DNA of 64,000 nucleotides, taken from contig JALOAI010000006.1 in assembly GCA_023228945.1 (NCBI GenBank), positions 124,001-188,000 on the forward strand. Direction: 5' to 3'. Under the pieces are notes generated by a model. That model worked only from the letters and a program-made list of their open reading frames with translations, ran no database searches and was not told the DNA's origin. This document shows positions 1-8,631 of this stretch, piece after piece. The stretch comes from Pigmentiphaga sp. Its GTDB lineage: Bacteria; Pseudomonadota; Gammaproteobacteria; Burkholderiales; Burkholderiaceae_B. Numbering within the stretch: the stretch's first letter is position 1; each line of letters starts with the position of its first letter. Position numbers and translations under genes: made by a program.

Positions 1-866
1 AAGGCGTTCATGGTGTGCGACGAGAAGCAGGTATCCACGGCATGCCAGTGGATATCGCTGGCGCGGCCGCGGCGCGGCAGCACGCCCAGCCAGCTTTGAC
101 GGCTGCCATCCCAGGCGAAGTGGGGCTTGCCGGCCTTGAGCCAGTCGAGCTTGCTGACCAAGGGCGAAATGGGCAGCAGGATGTAATGTTCCGTCACACC
201 GAAGTCATGCACCATGGATGAATACGGCGCCTCAAGCCAGGCTTCATGCAAAAGCTCGCCCTGCGCATTGAAGGTATAAACGGCGATGTCGGGGGTGGTT
301 TCGCCTTTGGCGGCGTAGCCGAAGGCCACCAGTTCTCCTTTATAGGGGTCGATCTTGGGGTGCGCCGTAAAGGTAAGGCTGCTCAGTTGCCCTCCGAACG
401 ACCACGGTCCCACGGTGTCGAGAGTGACGGGGTCGATTTCCACCGGATGGCTGTCTTCCTTGAGTGCCAGCAAGCGGCCACCGAACCACAGCAAATTGGT
501 ATTGGCCGTGCCCCGGCTCAGGCCCGCCACCGAGGGGTCGTCGGTATACGGATTGCGGTAGGCGCCAAACAAGGCGCGTCCCGCGGTGCGTTCGGCAACG
601 AACTTCTCGGTGCGTACATAGCGGCCCCGTACGCTCACCCTGCCACGATCGAAGCGAAACGCCGTGACCAGGCCGTCGCCATTGAGCGGAATATCATCGC
701 CGGCTCGCGGCGGCCAGGCCGGATCGGGCTGGACCCGATAGAATGCCCCGTTGAGATCGCCGGGAATGCAGCCCTGTACCACCTCCAGATCGTGGAGGTC
801 GAATTCGATGCGACTGGGGGCATTGAAGCCGGTAAAGGTGCGGGTCTGCGGAAAACGCTGCGTCAT
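1..866 (-). CDS. Carotenoid oxygenase family protein (partial, C-terminus beyond left edge)
   Basis: Non-heme Fe(II) dioxygenase of the carotenoid cleavage / lignostilbene dioxygenase family, which splits carbon-carbon double bonds of carotenoids or stilbene-type lignin dimers. About 288 residues are present; the 3' part lies outside the window. Three of the four expected iron-binding histidines are visible: His169 in TAHPK-x-DP, His220 in HDFGVT and His284 in HTMNA. The start ATG at 866 leads straight into the usual N-terminal beta-propeller motifs (GDLNGAFYRVQPDP, NGDGLVTAFRF). The gene is divergent from a LysR gene starting 59 bp away, so it is probably that regulator's target. With Bug and DUF3237 genes close by, an aromatic dimer substrate is more likely than a carotenoid, but this is inference. 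Confidence 0.9.
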   Translation of the reverse strand, partial: MTQRFPQTRTFTGFNAPSRIEFDLHDLEVVQGCIPGDLNGAFYRVQPDPAWPPRAGDDIPLNGDGLVTAFRFDRGRVSVRGRYVRTEKFVAERTAGRALFGAYRNPYTDDPSVAGLSRGTANTNLLWFGGRLLALKEDSHPVEIDPVTLDTVGPWSFGGQLSSLTFTAHPKIDPYKGELVAFGYAAKGETTPDIAVYTFNAQGELLHEAWLEAPYSSMVHDFGVTEHYILLPISPLVSKLDWLKAGKPHFAWDGSRQSWLGVLPRRGRASDIHWHAVDTCFSSHTMNA

Positions 867-925
867 GGATACTCCACCGTTACTCTAGAAAACGACCGTG
901 AATCGACTCACCTTCCTGGAGCGCC

Positions 926-1837
926 ATGGCAACAAGAACTCGTTTGGATACGCTGCTGCTGTTCTTCGAAGTGGTGAACGCCGGCAGTATCAATAAGGCA
1001 TCCGAGAAGCTGGGCACGCCGAAGTCCACCCTCAGCCGCAAGCTCCGCCAGCTGGAGGAAGCCATGGGGTCGGTACTGCTGATCCGTGGTCCGCAGAAGC
1101 TCGCCCTCACCGATACGGGGCGCATGCTCTATGGCCACGCGGTGCGCATCGTGGCCGAGATCGAAGACGCCGGTCTCAAGGCCTCCGAACTGCAGCAGGA
1201 GATGCGCGGCACCTTGCGGGTCAGTCTGCCGCTCGACTTCTGGATGTCCTGGATCGGTGAGGCCATTTCGGAGTTCGCGCTCATGCATCCGGATCTCCAA
1301 CTGGAGATCCACAACCAGGATCGCTGGGTGGATGTCAGCGCCGAACCCTACGATGTCGCGATCCACCTCGGTCCCATCCATAACCAGCAGGTTCCGGTCA
1401 AGCGCCTGGGCGCCATTTCCCGCGGCTACTACGCCGCTCCGTCGTATCTCGATGGCCGTGCGCTGCCACGGCGGCAGTCGGACCTGGTCGATTGCGATTG
1501 CATCGTGCATGCCTATCAGCGCCTCGATCGCATCTGGAACGTGGCCAGGGCCGAGGATGGTGATGCCATCGAGATTCCTTCGCGGATCTCGGTGAACAGC
1601 ATCGGATTCGCCCAACTGTTGGCACTGCGCGGCATCGGCATCGCCCTCTTGCCCGACCTGCTGTGCCATGCGGAGGCCAGCCAGGGCAGCTTGATCCGGC
1701 TGGCGCTGGAGGAGGAGCCGCCTGCGTTGCAAGTCTCGGCCACCTTTATCGGCCGCCGGCATCTGCCCCGCAAAACCCGCGCCTTCCTGGATTTCATGGC
1801 CGCACAGCTGGAACGACTCGCCATCGCTGGACCCTGA
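926..1837 (+). CDS. LysR-family transcriptional regulator
   Basis: A 303-residue DNA-binding regulator of usual LysR length. The N-terminal winged helix-turn-helix spans residues 5-62 (AGSINKASEKLGTPKSTLSRKLRQLE). An effector-binding domain follows from about 92 to 295. The start ATG at 926 has GGAG a few bases upstream. It is divergent from the carotenoid oxygenase gene with only 59 bp between starts, the classic layout of a LysR regulator with its target; the effector is unknown. Its stop codon is directly adjacent to the stop of the convergent Bug gene at 1838, leaving no terminator space between them. Confidence 0.93.
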   Translation: MATRTRLDTLLLFFEVVNAGSINKASEKLGTPKSTLSRKLRQLEEAMGSVLLIRGPQKLALTDTGRMLYGHAVRIVAEIEDAGLKASELQQEMRGTLRVSLPLDFWMSWIGEAISEFALMHPDLQLEIHNQDRWVDVSAEPYDVAIHLGPIHNQQVPVKRLGAISRGYYAAPSYLDGRALPRRQSDLVDCDCIVHAYQRLDRIWNVARAEDGDAIEIPSRISVNSIGFAQLLALRGIGIALLPDLLCHAEASQGSLIRLALEEEPPALQVSATFIGRRHLPRKTRAFLDFMAAQLERLAIAGP

Positions 1838-2824
1838 CTATTCGATGACGATGCCCGCGCGTTCGATGATGTCCCGCCAATTGCGGGCGTCCGTGCGCAC
1901 CAGTTCGCCAAAGTCTTGTGCCGGGGCCGGGCGCGCGATCAAGCCTCGCGCCAGCAAGTCCTGCCGGGCCTTGGCATCGCTTAGCGAGCCGAGCACCGCA
2001 TCCTGCAGGCGTTGCACAATGGCGGCGGGGGTGCCGGCCGGCGCAAACAAGCTGTACCAAGGCGACACCGCCATCTCGCCCAGCCCCAACTCCTGGAATG
2101 TGGGTATTTGCGGCAACTCGTGCCAGCGCTCGGCGCCATCCACGGCGAGGATGCGCAAGCGCCCGTCCGCGGCCAGCGGGGTGGCAACGTGTACTGGCAA
2201 AAAGGCAAGCTGTACGTCGCCTTTGAACATCTGCGACAGAATGTCCTGGGTCGACTTATAAGGCACATGGAAAACGTCGATACCCGCCCTGTTCATGAAG
2301 AATTCCATGGCAAGATGCTGCGGCGTACCCACTCCCGGCGAAGCGTAATTGAACTTGCCCGGCTCGGCCTTGGCGGCCGTGATCATCTCGTTGGCGTCGT
2401 CAAACGGCGCGTGAAGACTGGCAGTCAGCGCGATCGGGGTGCCGCGCGCGATCATCGCCACCGGTTCGAAATCATCGATTGCCCATGGCAGTTGCCGATA
2501 CAGACTGGGATTGATGGCCAGCGTGGTGATCTGCAGCAATAAGGTATAGCCATCCGGTTTCGCCTTGGCCACTTCGGTAGTGCCGATGTTGCCGGCTGCA
2601 CCCGGCCGGTTTTCGACCACGAAAGGCTGGCCCAGTTCGGCGGCCAGACTGTTGCCCACCGATCTCGCGAGAATGTCCATGCCGCTGCCCGGGGTAAAGG
2701 GCACCATGATGCGTATCGGTCGCTCGGGATAGCCAGCCTCGGCGGGGGCCGCGGAAGCCTGCGGTATCTGCAGCGCCAGCGCAAAGAAACCACACCAGAA
2801 TCCCAATGAAAGGATGGGCCTCAT
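1838..2824 (-). CDS. Tripartite tricarboxylate transporter receptor (Bug family)
   Basis: Periplasmic substrate-binding protein of the TctC/Bug family, 328 residues. A signal peptide covers residues 1-25 and ends ASA. The mature part shows the family motifs YPERPIRIMVPFTPGSGMD, VVENRPGAAGNIGT, AKPDGYTLL and, near the C-terminus, LFAPAGTPAAIVQRL. Bug proteins bind carboxylates or amides such as citrate, glutamate or nicotinate; ligands cannot be read from sequence. No TctA/TctB membrane components are present, so it is an orphan receptor. It lies 145 bp downstream of the DUF3237 gene on the same strand, probably in one operon, and converges on the LysR gene. Confidence 0.95.
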   Translation of the reverse strand: MRPILSLGFWCGFFALALQIPQASAAPAEAGYPERPIRIMVPFTPGSGMDILARSVGNSLAAELGQPFVVENRPGAAGNIGTTEVAKAKPDGYTLLLQITTLAINPSLYRQLPWAIDDFEPVAMIARGTPIALTASLHAPFDDANEMITAAKAEPGKFNYASPGVGTPQHLAMEFFMNRAGIDVFHVPYKSTQDILSQMFKGDVQLAFLPVHVATPLAADGRLRILAVDGAERWHELPQIPTFQELGLGEMAVSPWYSLFAPAGTPAAIVQRLQDAVLGSLSDAKARQDLLARGLIARPAPAQDFGELVRTDARNWRDIIERAGIVIE

Positions 2825-2969
2825 GGACGTCTCCTGAATGTTCGCGGCAGCGGCGCCGCGGTGGATTTGCCCCGCCGCACGTCATGGTGCGGGGTTCGCG
2901 CGGGGTGGCTCCGGTCCGCCAACAGCCCCTTCCGGCAGGACTCCCGGTCAGCGCGGATGTCGCCGGGTG

Positions 2970-3431
2970 TTAGAGCACTTGGTAGTAATGAATGACATTG
3001 CCTTCCGGCGTTTTGTCGCCAACACCGACGAAGATGTAGCGCGTCAGCCAGTCGTGCGGGCCCCTCGGCACTTCGAAGTCGGGCGCGGTGCGCATGTAGT
3101 ACTCGGAGGGGTCTACCGGTTCGCGCCGCGCCATGCGCGCCATCACTTCGCCGGTGCCCCAGCGAAAACCACGGTTGCGCAAATAAATGAGCGTGCCGTC
3201 GTCTTCCTGCAGCAGATAGCGGGCATCGAAGTCGAAGACGCCATCTGGACGTATGTGGGGCCAATCGCCGCCGCCCCGGAGCACCTTGCCTTTCAGGCGT
3301 GGCCCCTCGAAGGAACCGCCCAGGATTTCCACGCTGTAGCGGTCGCCTCCTTTGGGCAACTCGCCGAGCGCCAGCTTGGGACCCAGCGTCAGCCGTACCG
3401 ACATGGCGTATTTGAACTTCGGCTCCAGCAT
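2970..3431 (-). CDS. DUF3237 (UPF0311) family protein
   Basis: Small 153-residue cytoplasmic protein matching the DUF3237/UPF0311 family in length and motifs: GDRYSVEILGGSFEGPRLKG near residues 29-48, then GGGDW and a C-terminal block with YIFVGVG. The family has a beta-barrel fold and no settled biochemical role; members often lie next to aromatic or dicarboxylate catabolism genes, as here beside a Bug receptor. An SD-like AGGAGA lies just upstream of the ATG at 3431. It could be transcribed with the downstream Bug gene. Assignment to the family is secure; function is unknown. Confidence 0.85.
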   Translation of the reverse strand: MLEPKFKYAMSVRLTLGPKLALGELPKGGDRYSVEILGGSFEGPRLKGKVLRGGGDWPHIRPDGVFDFDARYLLQEDDGTLIYLRNRGFRWGTGEVMARMARREPVDPSEYYMRTAPDFEVPRGPHDWLTRYIFVGVGDKTPEGNVIHYYQVL

Positions 3432-3655
3432 CTCCTCTCCTTTTTGTGAACCACGTCCCGCCAGACGGCGGCTTTTGCGCCGGCATGAGCCGGTGGACCC
3501 ATGCCGGACATCTTAGGAGGCGACACGCCGAATACCAAGATGGCAGGGACGAACCCCGTGTTCCAGGAATGGGCCCCTCATCTTCAAGGGGCCGGATAGC
3601 CCAAATAAACCATATCGAGTTTCACTAATTGTCTCCCATGACCGTTAATAACGCG

Positions 3656-3683
3656 TTGACAACCGCGATTATAAAAATATAAT
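3656..3683 (+). promoter_or_regulatory. Near-perfect sigma-70 promoter for the Bug - dioxygenase - IclR operon
   Basis: TTGACA at 3656-3661 and TATAAT at 3678-3683 match both consensus hexamers exactly, with a 16-bp spacer. The -10 lies in an AT-rich patch unusual for this genome. Transcription would start near 3690, giving a leader of about 25 nt with AGGAG at 3704-3708 before the ATG at 3715. Confidence 0.85.
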
Positions 3684-3697
3684 GGAACATTGATCCA
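3683..3697. promoter_or_regulatory. Candidate IclR-type operator
   Basis: Palindrome TGGA-N7-TCCA overlapping the last base of the -10 box and the predicted transcription start. The outer arms match the TGGAA...TTCCA pattern reported for IclR-type operators. The third gene of this operon encodes an IclR-family regulator, so autorepression by promoter occlusion is a natural inference. Confidence 0.5.
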
Positions 3698-3714
3698 AAA
3701 ATTAGGAGACCCTG

Positions 3715-4689
3715 ATGAACGTCCTGCGCCGCCAGGCTTGCATCCTGCTCGCCGCCTGTGTTGCCGCCCCCGTTCTGGCACAAACCGACACCAACGAATT
3801 CCCCCAGCGTGAAGTCCGGCTCCTCGTCCCGTTCCCGCCGGGGGGGCCCACCGACGTCATCGCCCGCATCCTCGCCCAGGGCCTGGACGCCAAATGGGGG
3901 CCTCCGGTCATCGTCGAGAATCGGCCCGGAGCCGGCACCCTGATCGCCACCCAGCAGATCGCCAAGGCGCCCCCCGATGGGCATTTGTTCGGCATGGTGA
4001 TTTCGGCCTACACCATCAACCCCGCGATCCGCAGCAACATGCCTTACGACACGCTGCGCGACCTCACCGGCATCACCCAGGTGGCGCGCGCCAACATGGT
4101 GCTGGTGGCGGCGCCCGAAACGCCGTTTTCCACCGTTCCCGAACTCATCGAGTACGCGCGCGCCAACCCCGGCAAGCTGAGCTACGCCACCCCCGGCCCG
4201 GGCACCGCCACGCATCTGGCCGGGGAGCTGTTCAAGAAAGAGGCCGGGGTCGATATCGTTCACGTGCCCTATAACGGCAGCGGCCCGGCCCTGACCGATC
4301 TGATGGGTGGCCGGGTGGACATCATGTTCGACATCTATCACTCCGTAAAGCCGCACGTCGAGGCCGGCAAGCTCAAGCTCCTGGCGCTCACCGCGGCGGA
4401 ACGCGACCCTGCCCAGCCCGATGTGCCGGTGATTGCGGAGCAATTGCCGGGCTTCGAGGTCTACAGCACGATCGGCATGGTCGCCCCGGCGGGTACGCCC
4501 GCCCCGGTGATCCAGCGCATCCAGCAGGATCTTGCCGACATCCTCGCCTCCGCCGAGGTGCGCGAACGTTTCGGCCAACTCGGCATTACGCCGGTAGGCT
4601 CCACCCCCGACGACTGGAACGCCTTCGTCCGCTCCGAAATCGAGCGCTGGACCGAGGTCGCCCGCGACAACAACATCCGTATCGAGTAA
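3715..4689 (+). CDS. Tripartite tricarboxylate transporter receptor (Bug family)
   Basis: Periplasmic binding protein, 324 residues, with a signal peptide of about 22 residues ending VLA. Family motifs are REVRLLVPFPPGGPTDVIA, VIVENRPGAGT, VPYNGSGPALTDLMGG and MVAPAGTPAPVIQRI. It is the first gene of a three-gene operon: the dioxygenase gene starts 3 bp after its stop. The linkage suggests it captures the substrate, or a precursor, of the downstream oxygenase. The ligand is not predictable. AGGAG at 3704-3708 supports the chosen start. Confidence 0.95.
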   Translation: MNVLRRQACILLAACVAAPVLAQTDTNEFPQREVRLLVPFPPGGPTDVIARILAQGLDAKWGPPVIVENRPGAGTLIATQQIAKAPPDGHLFGMVISAYTINPAIRSNMPYDTLRDLTGITQVARANMVLVAAPETPFSTVPELIEYARANPGKLSYATPGPGTATHLAGELFKKEAGVDIVHVPYNGSGPALTDLMGGRVDIMFDIYHSVKPHVEAGKLKLLALTAAERDPAQPDVPVIAEQLPGFEVYSTIGMVAPAGTPAPVIQRIQQDLADILASAEVRERFGQLGITPVGSTPDDWNAFVRSEIERWTEVARDNNIRIE

Positions 4690-4692
4690 GCC

Positions 4693-5589
4693 ATGTCTCT
4701 CACCTTCAAGCCCCTCACTCCCGTCTTCGGCGCCGAAGCCAGCGGCATCGACCTGCGCCGCCCGCCCGCTCCCGAACAGGTGGAGGCCATCAACCAGGCC
4801 ATGGATCAGTACGCCGTGCTGGTGTTCCGGGGCCAGCCCATCTCGCAAGACGAGCAGATGGCGTTCACGCGCACCTTCGGCCCGCTGGATATCGGCTTCA
4901 AAAAAGCGGCCAATCGCCAGATGCGGCTCAAGCATTTCGAATTGGCCGACATTTCCAATCTGGCGGAAGACGGCAGCGTCGCCAGCCGGGATCATTTCCG
5001 CATTGTCAATAACATGGCCAACCAGCTCTGGCACAGCGACAGCTCGTTCCAGGATCCACCGGCGCGTTATTCGATGCTGCACTGCGTGATCACCCCCTCC
5101 AAAGGGGGCGAAACCGAGTTCGCCGACCTGCGAGCGGCCTACGACGGCCTGCCCGACGATTGGCGCGCCGAGATCGAGGGGCTGGAAGCCGAGCATTTCG
5201 CCCTGCATTCGCGCTTCATGCTGGGCGATACCGGCTATTCGCAGGCGCAGATCGATGCCATTCCCCGCGTGCGTTGGCCTTTGGTGCGCACGCATCCCGG
5301 TTCGGGGCGCAAGCTGCTGTTCGTGGGCGTGCATGCCACCCATGTCGTCGGCCTTACCGTGCCCGAAGGCCGCGTCCTGCTCTCCGATCTGCTCGAGCAC
5401 GCCACCCAGCCCGCCTACCGCTATCGCCACAGCTGGCAGCCCGGCGATCTCGTGATCTGGGACAACCGCAGCACCCTGCACCGGGGCCGACGCTACAATC
5501 TGGACGAGAAACGCGAGCTGCGACGCTCCACCACCCTCGATGCCGATCACGCCGAGGCGAGCGCCCCGGCCGAAACCGCCACCGCCTGA
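4693..5589 (+). CDS. TauD/TfdA-family Fe(II)/2-oxoglutarate dioxygenase
   Basis: A 298-residue enzyme that couples decarboxylation of 2-oxoglutarate to hydroxylation of a small organic acid or sulfonate. Iron ligands of the facial triad are visible: His114 and Asp116 in LWHSDSSF, and the distal His263 in STLHRGR. An arginine around 277-278 is the expected 2-oxoglutarate anchor. Length and spacing fit TauD/TfdA (2,4-D or taurine dioxygenase type). It follows the Bug gene by 3 bp and precedes an IclR regulator in the same operon. Substrate unknown; an aryloxyacetate- or sulfonate-like compound is possible. Confidence 0.92.
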   Translation: MSLTFKPLTPVFGAEASGIDLRRPPAPEQVEAINQAMDQYAVLVFRGQPISQDEQMAFTRTFGPLDIGFKKAANRQMRLKHFELADISNLAEDGSVASRDHFRIVNNMANQLWHSDSSFQDPPARYSMLHCVITPSKGGETEFADLRAAYDGLPDDWRAEIEGLEAEHFALHSRFMLGDTGYSQAQIDAIPRVRWPLVRTHPGSGRKLLFVGVHATHVVGLTVPEGRVLLSDLLEHATQPAYRYRHSWQPGDLVIWDNRSTLHRGRRYNLDEKRELRRSTTLDADHAEASAPAETATA

Positions 5590-5595
5590 TTGCCC

Positions 5596-6402
5596 ATGCC
5601 CCGACCCGCCAAGCCGTCCACCAGCCGCCCCGATGCTCCCGACGAGGTCGCGGCCCTGGCGCGCGGCCTGACCCTGCTGCGGGTCGTGGCGGAACACTCC
5701 CAGCCGCTGGGCCATAGCGACCTCGCGCGGCTCACCGGGATTCCCAAAGCCACGGTGTCGCGCCTGATCGCCACCCTGGTCTCTCATGGCTATCTGCGCC
5801 AACTGCGCACCAGCGAACTCTACGAGCTCGCACCGGCGGCGCTCGAGCTGGGCACGGCCTATCTGCGCCATTTCGATCTGCGCACCAGCATCCGGCCGTT
5901 CCTGATCGAGCTTGCGGAGTTCGCCGGCGCCGCCGTGCACCTGGCCGTGCGCGATCGCTTCGACATGGTGTTGATCGATACCGTGCGGCCCGAATCGGGA
6001 GTCATTTTTTCCCGGCTCGATATCGGCGCCCGCCTCAACATCTGCACCTCGGCCATCGGCCGGGGCTACCTGCGCCTATTGCCCGACGACGAACGCCGCA
6101 AACTGCTCGAGAGCGCGCGCATCGCCGCCGCCGACGACTGGGCGCGCATCAGCTCGGGGGTCGAAACCGCCCTCGCCGAGGCCGAAGCCACCGGCGTCTG
6201 CCTGTCGCTGGGCGAATGGCATCCCCTGGTGAACTCGATGAGCGTCGGCTTCATCGGCCCGGGGGGCCGTCGCTATGCCTTCAATTGCGGCGGGCCGGCC
6301 TTCATGTTCGACCGCACCACCTTGCTGGAGCGCATCGCGCCGCGCATGCTCGCCTGCCTGCGCGCCATCGAATGCGAGATTGGTGTCACAAAGCTGGAGT
6401 AA
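5596..6402 (+). CDS. IclR-family transcriptional regulator
   Basis: A 268-residue regulator with an N-terminal winged helix (about residues 18-78: VAALARGLTLLRVV, then LARLTGIPKATVSRLIATL) and a C-terminal GAF-like effector domain with a typical NCGGPAF segment. A TTG at 5590, directly after the dioxygenase stop, is in frame, but the ATG at 5596 is the simpler start. It is the last gene of the Bug-dioxygenase-IclR operon and probably controls that operon through the palindrome at 3683-3697. Effector unknown. Confidence 0.93.
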   Translation: MPRPAKPSTSRPDAPDEVAALARGLTLLRVVAEHSQPLGHSDLARLTGIPKATVSRLIATLVSHGYLRQLRTSELYELAPAALELGTAYLRHFDLRTSIRPFLIELAEFAGAAVHLAVRDRFDMVLIDTVRPESGVIFSRLDIGARLNICTSAIGRGYLRLLPDDERRKLLESARIAAADDWARISSGVETALAEAEATGVCLSLGEWHPLVNSMSVGFIGPGGRRYAFNCGGPAFMFDRTTLLERIAPRMLACLRAIECEIGVTKLE

Positions 6403-6450
6403 GCTGGCGTGGCGCTTTCTCACTTCGTCGCCGCTCCCCGGACCCCACAC

Positions 6451-6957
6451 ATGCAGGCCACCTACCATTTCAGCATCAGCGCGCTGCAGGACAGTGCGCT
6501 CAGCCTATTCACCGCCTTCGTCTGCGGCACCATGATCGGACTGGAGCGCCAGTTGCGCCAGCGCACCGCCGGCCTGCGCACGATCGCTCTCGTCACCGTC
6601 GGGGCCGCGCTGTTCGTCGATATCGCCGCCCGTATCTACGAGATCCACGGCGGCAACCAGACTCCCGTTCATGTGGTGGCCTATGTGGTTTCCGGCGTAG
6701 GCTTCCTGGGCGCGGGCGTCATCATGCGCGACGGCGGCGGTATCCGCGGCATCAACACCGCGGCCACCCTCTGGACCGCCGCCGCCGTCGGCTCGGCCGC
6801 GGGCGCCGACCTCATCAGCGAGGCCATCGTCGGCACTCTGTTCATTCTGGGTGTCAACGTCGTGTTGCGTCCGCTGGCCAATTTTCTGGATCGGCGCGCC
6901 CTGCCGGCACAGGCGTCGCCCGAACTGCGGGAAGAGGCCGAACCGGCGGCTAAATGA
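6451..6957 (+). CDS. MgtC/SapB family membrane protein
   Basis: Inner-membrane protein of 168 residues from the ATG at 6451; an in-frame GTG at 6409 with GGAG upstream would add 14 residues. It carries the MgtC signature GTMIGLERQLRQRTAGLRT and GVGFLGAGVIMRDGG, with about four hydrophobic segments. MgtC proteins modulate Mg2+ or phosphate homeostasis and the F-type ATPase in intracellular bacteria; this short form resembles the general MgtC/SapB group without the C-terminal ACT-like domain of virulence MgtC. It is close behind the IclR gene but unrelated in function, and converges on the DUF945 gene. Confidence 0.88.
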   Translation: MQATYHFSISALQDSALSLFTAFVCGTMIGLERQLRQRTAGLRTIALVTVGAALFVDIAARIYEIHGGNQTPVHVVAYVVSGVGFLGAGVIMRDGGGIRGINTAATLWTAAAVGSAAGADLISEAIVGTLFILGVNVVLRPLANFLDRRALPAQASPELREEAEPAAK

Positions 6958-6984
6958 ACCCCCAGGCGGCGGGACACCGCCGGC

Positions 6985-8433
6985 TCAAGGCAGCGACAAC
7001 CAGCGCCCCCACCCCGCCGGCAAATCAAGGGGCTCGTCGTTGAGGGTGAAGCGGCCGTCGGCGTACGACAAGTGCGCCATCAGGGCATCCGCATCGGCCG
7101 TTACGTAGCCCGACGCCAGCGCCAGGCGCTGAATGAAGGCGACGTTCATGCTGGCCGCCGCCCTCGCCTGCTCGAGGTCGAGCCCCGAGCCACCCGGCAA
7201 CTGCGACAGCCGGGCCATGACTTCCACCGCCATCGGCCGTGATACCACCAGCCGCGCATCCAAGGCGGCAACATGATCGAAACTCACGATGGGGCCGGGC
7301 GCCGGCTGCAGGGCCACTTCAACCTGGATCCAGCTGCGGCCTTGCGGCAGTTCCCAGCGCAAGGGGTCGAGGGCGAACACCGGGCGCTCGGGCAAAAGCG
7401 CCTCCAGGCTGTCGCGCCACCAGGCGTCCAGCTCTTCGCCTTTCGGCAACACCGGTGTTCCCGGGGCGGCGCCGGAGGTCAAGTCGCGATAGTTGGCCAG
7501 GATCTGGCGTACCGTGGGGCCGTGGAGCCGCTCCAGGCGCAGTGCGGCATCGAGGCGGCCAAGATCGATCCCGGCCACCTCCAGCCTGCCCACGTCGTAT
7601 TCCACCCGGCCCGACAAATGCTCGCCTTGCTCGGCGAGCTCGCCAATCACGCGATAGTCGTGCAGGACGATCCGCAAAGGCTCATCCAGCTCATCGGTCG
7701 TCACGACGTCCATGCGGCGCACTTCGATCTCGGCCTGCCCGGGATAGATGCCGAATTCGCCGCGGTGGTTGCGGCTTTGCCAACGGACATCGTGGAAAAC
7801 CACTTCGGTAGGCGCGGGCTCGCCATCCGCACCGGCCGCAACGGTGCGCAGGCTGGCTTCCGGCACCCGCCCCTGGAGTTGCAGTTGCGCCAGGTCGGCC
7901 GGCGACGTGCCTTGCACCACTCCGCCCGCCACGATGAGTTGGGTATCATCGCGCAGGAGTTCGATCGGCGCCAGCCGAGCCCGGAAGTCCAGTTCGCCGG
8001 AATAGGCCACATCGACTTCCGCAGTGACGGGCGCAGCGCCTTTTGCCGCCTCGAACCAGGGCTGCCAGGCGCCGCCGGGCAAAGGCACGGCCACGGCCGT
8101 GGCCAAGACCGGCGTGAACTTGCCTCGCTTCAGGCGCGGCCAGGGCCAGGGGCCATGATGGACGGTGGCGTCGAACTCGAACGTGGTATCGGCGCGCGCG
8201 CTCTCGGGCAACACGTCGGGCACCAGGCTGACGCGATAGCGGGCCGTCGACGACATCACGCCACGCTGGTAATCCAGCAGGGCAACCTCGTGCAAAGGCC
8301 CTTCGGGCATGGGTTCGGCCAGCACGGCCCGGATATGTTCTTCCACCTGATGCCCGGTCCACCAGGCGGTTCCCGCCCAGGCCAGCCCCAGCACCACCAC
8401 ACTACAGACCACCATTACCGAGAGTTTTTTCAT
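6985..8433 (-). CDS. DUF945 (YdgA-like) family protein
   Basis: A 482-residue envelope protein with a single N-terminal membrane anchor or signal (residues 5-25) followed by a long periplasmic region. Family features include the early WWTGHQVEEH region, LDYQRGVMSSTARY near residue 53 and HHGPWPWP near 91, typical of DUF945/YdgA. The family has no firm function. Monocistronic: convergent with the MgtC-like gene and divergent from trhO, with 198 bp to the trhO start. Family assignment good, role unknown. Confidence 0.85.
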   Translation of the reverse strand: MKKLSVMVVCSVVVLGLAWAGTAWWTGHQVEEHIRAVLAEPMPEGPLHEVALLDYQRGVMSSTARYRVSLVPDVLPESARADTTFEFDATVHHGPWPWPRLKRGKFTPVLATAVAVPLPGGAWQPWFEAAKGAAPVTAEVDVAYSGELDFRARLAPIELLRDDTQLIVAGGVVQGTSPADLAQLQLQGRVPEASLRTVAAGADGEPAPTEVVFHDVRWQSRNHRGEFGIYPGQAEIEVRRMDVVTTDELDEPLRIVLHDYRVIGELAEQGEHLSGRVEYDVGRLEVAGIDLGRLDAALRLERLHGPTVRQILANYRDLTSGAAPGTPVLPKGEELDAWWRDSLEALLPERPVFALDPLRWELPQGRSWIQVEVALQPAPGPIVSFDHVAALDARLVVSRPMAVEVMARLSQLPGGSGLDLEQARAAASMNVAFIQRLALASGYVTADADALMAHLSYADGRFTLNDEPLDLPAGWGRWLSLP

Positions 8434-8631
8434 TGCACCATGCGAGCGGAGGAACGACCAGCCGGGCCGGCTCGGCCACGGACGAAAACGGGCCGTGGAT
8501 TGCGTTTCGCATTATAGAATGCGGCACCCTTGTCTATTGCCGCGGTATGATGCCGCGCCGGGCAAATGCCTGTCGCGGACAGATCTTTGCCCAGCCACGC
8601 TCCGGCTCGTCCGCTCCCCGCCGCTCCATTC

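Noticed and set aside
3625..5940. Minus-strand open frame of about 770 codons
   Set aside because: Antisense to the Bug and TauD-like genes with intact motifs; no domain visible in the shadow product.
6409..6450. GTG start for the MgtC-like gene
   Set aside because: A GGAG lies upstream, but the extra 14 residues precede an already complete N-terminus; kept only as an alternative.
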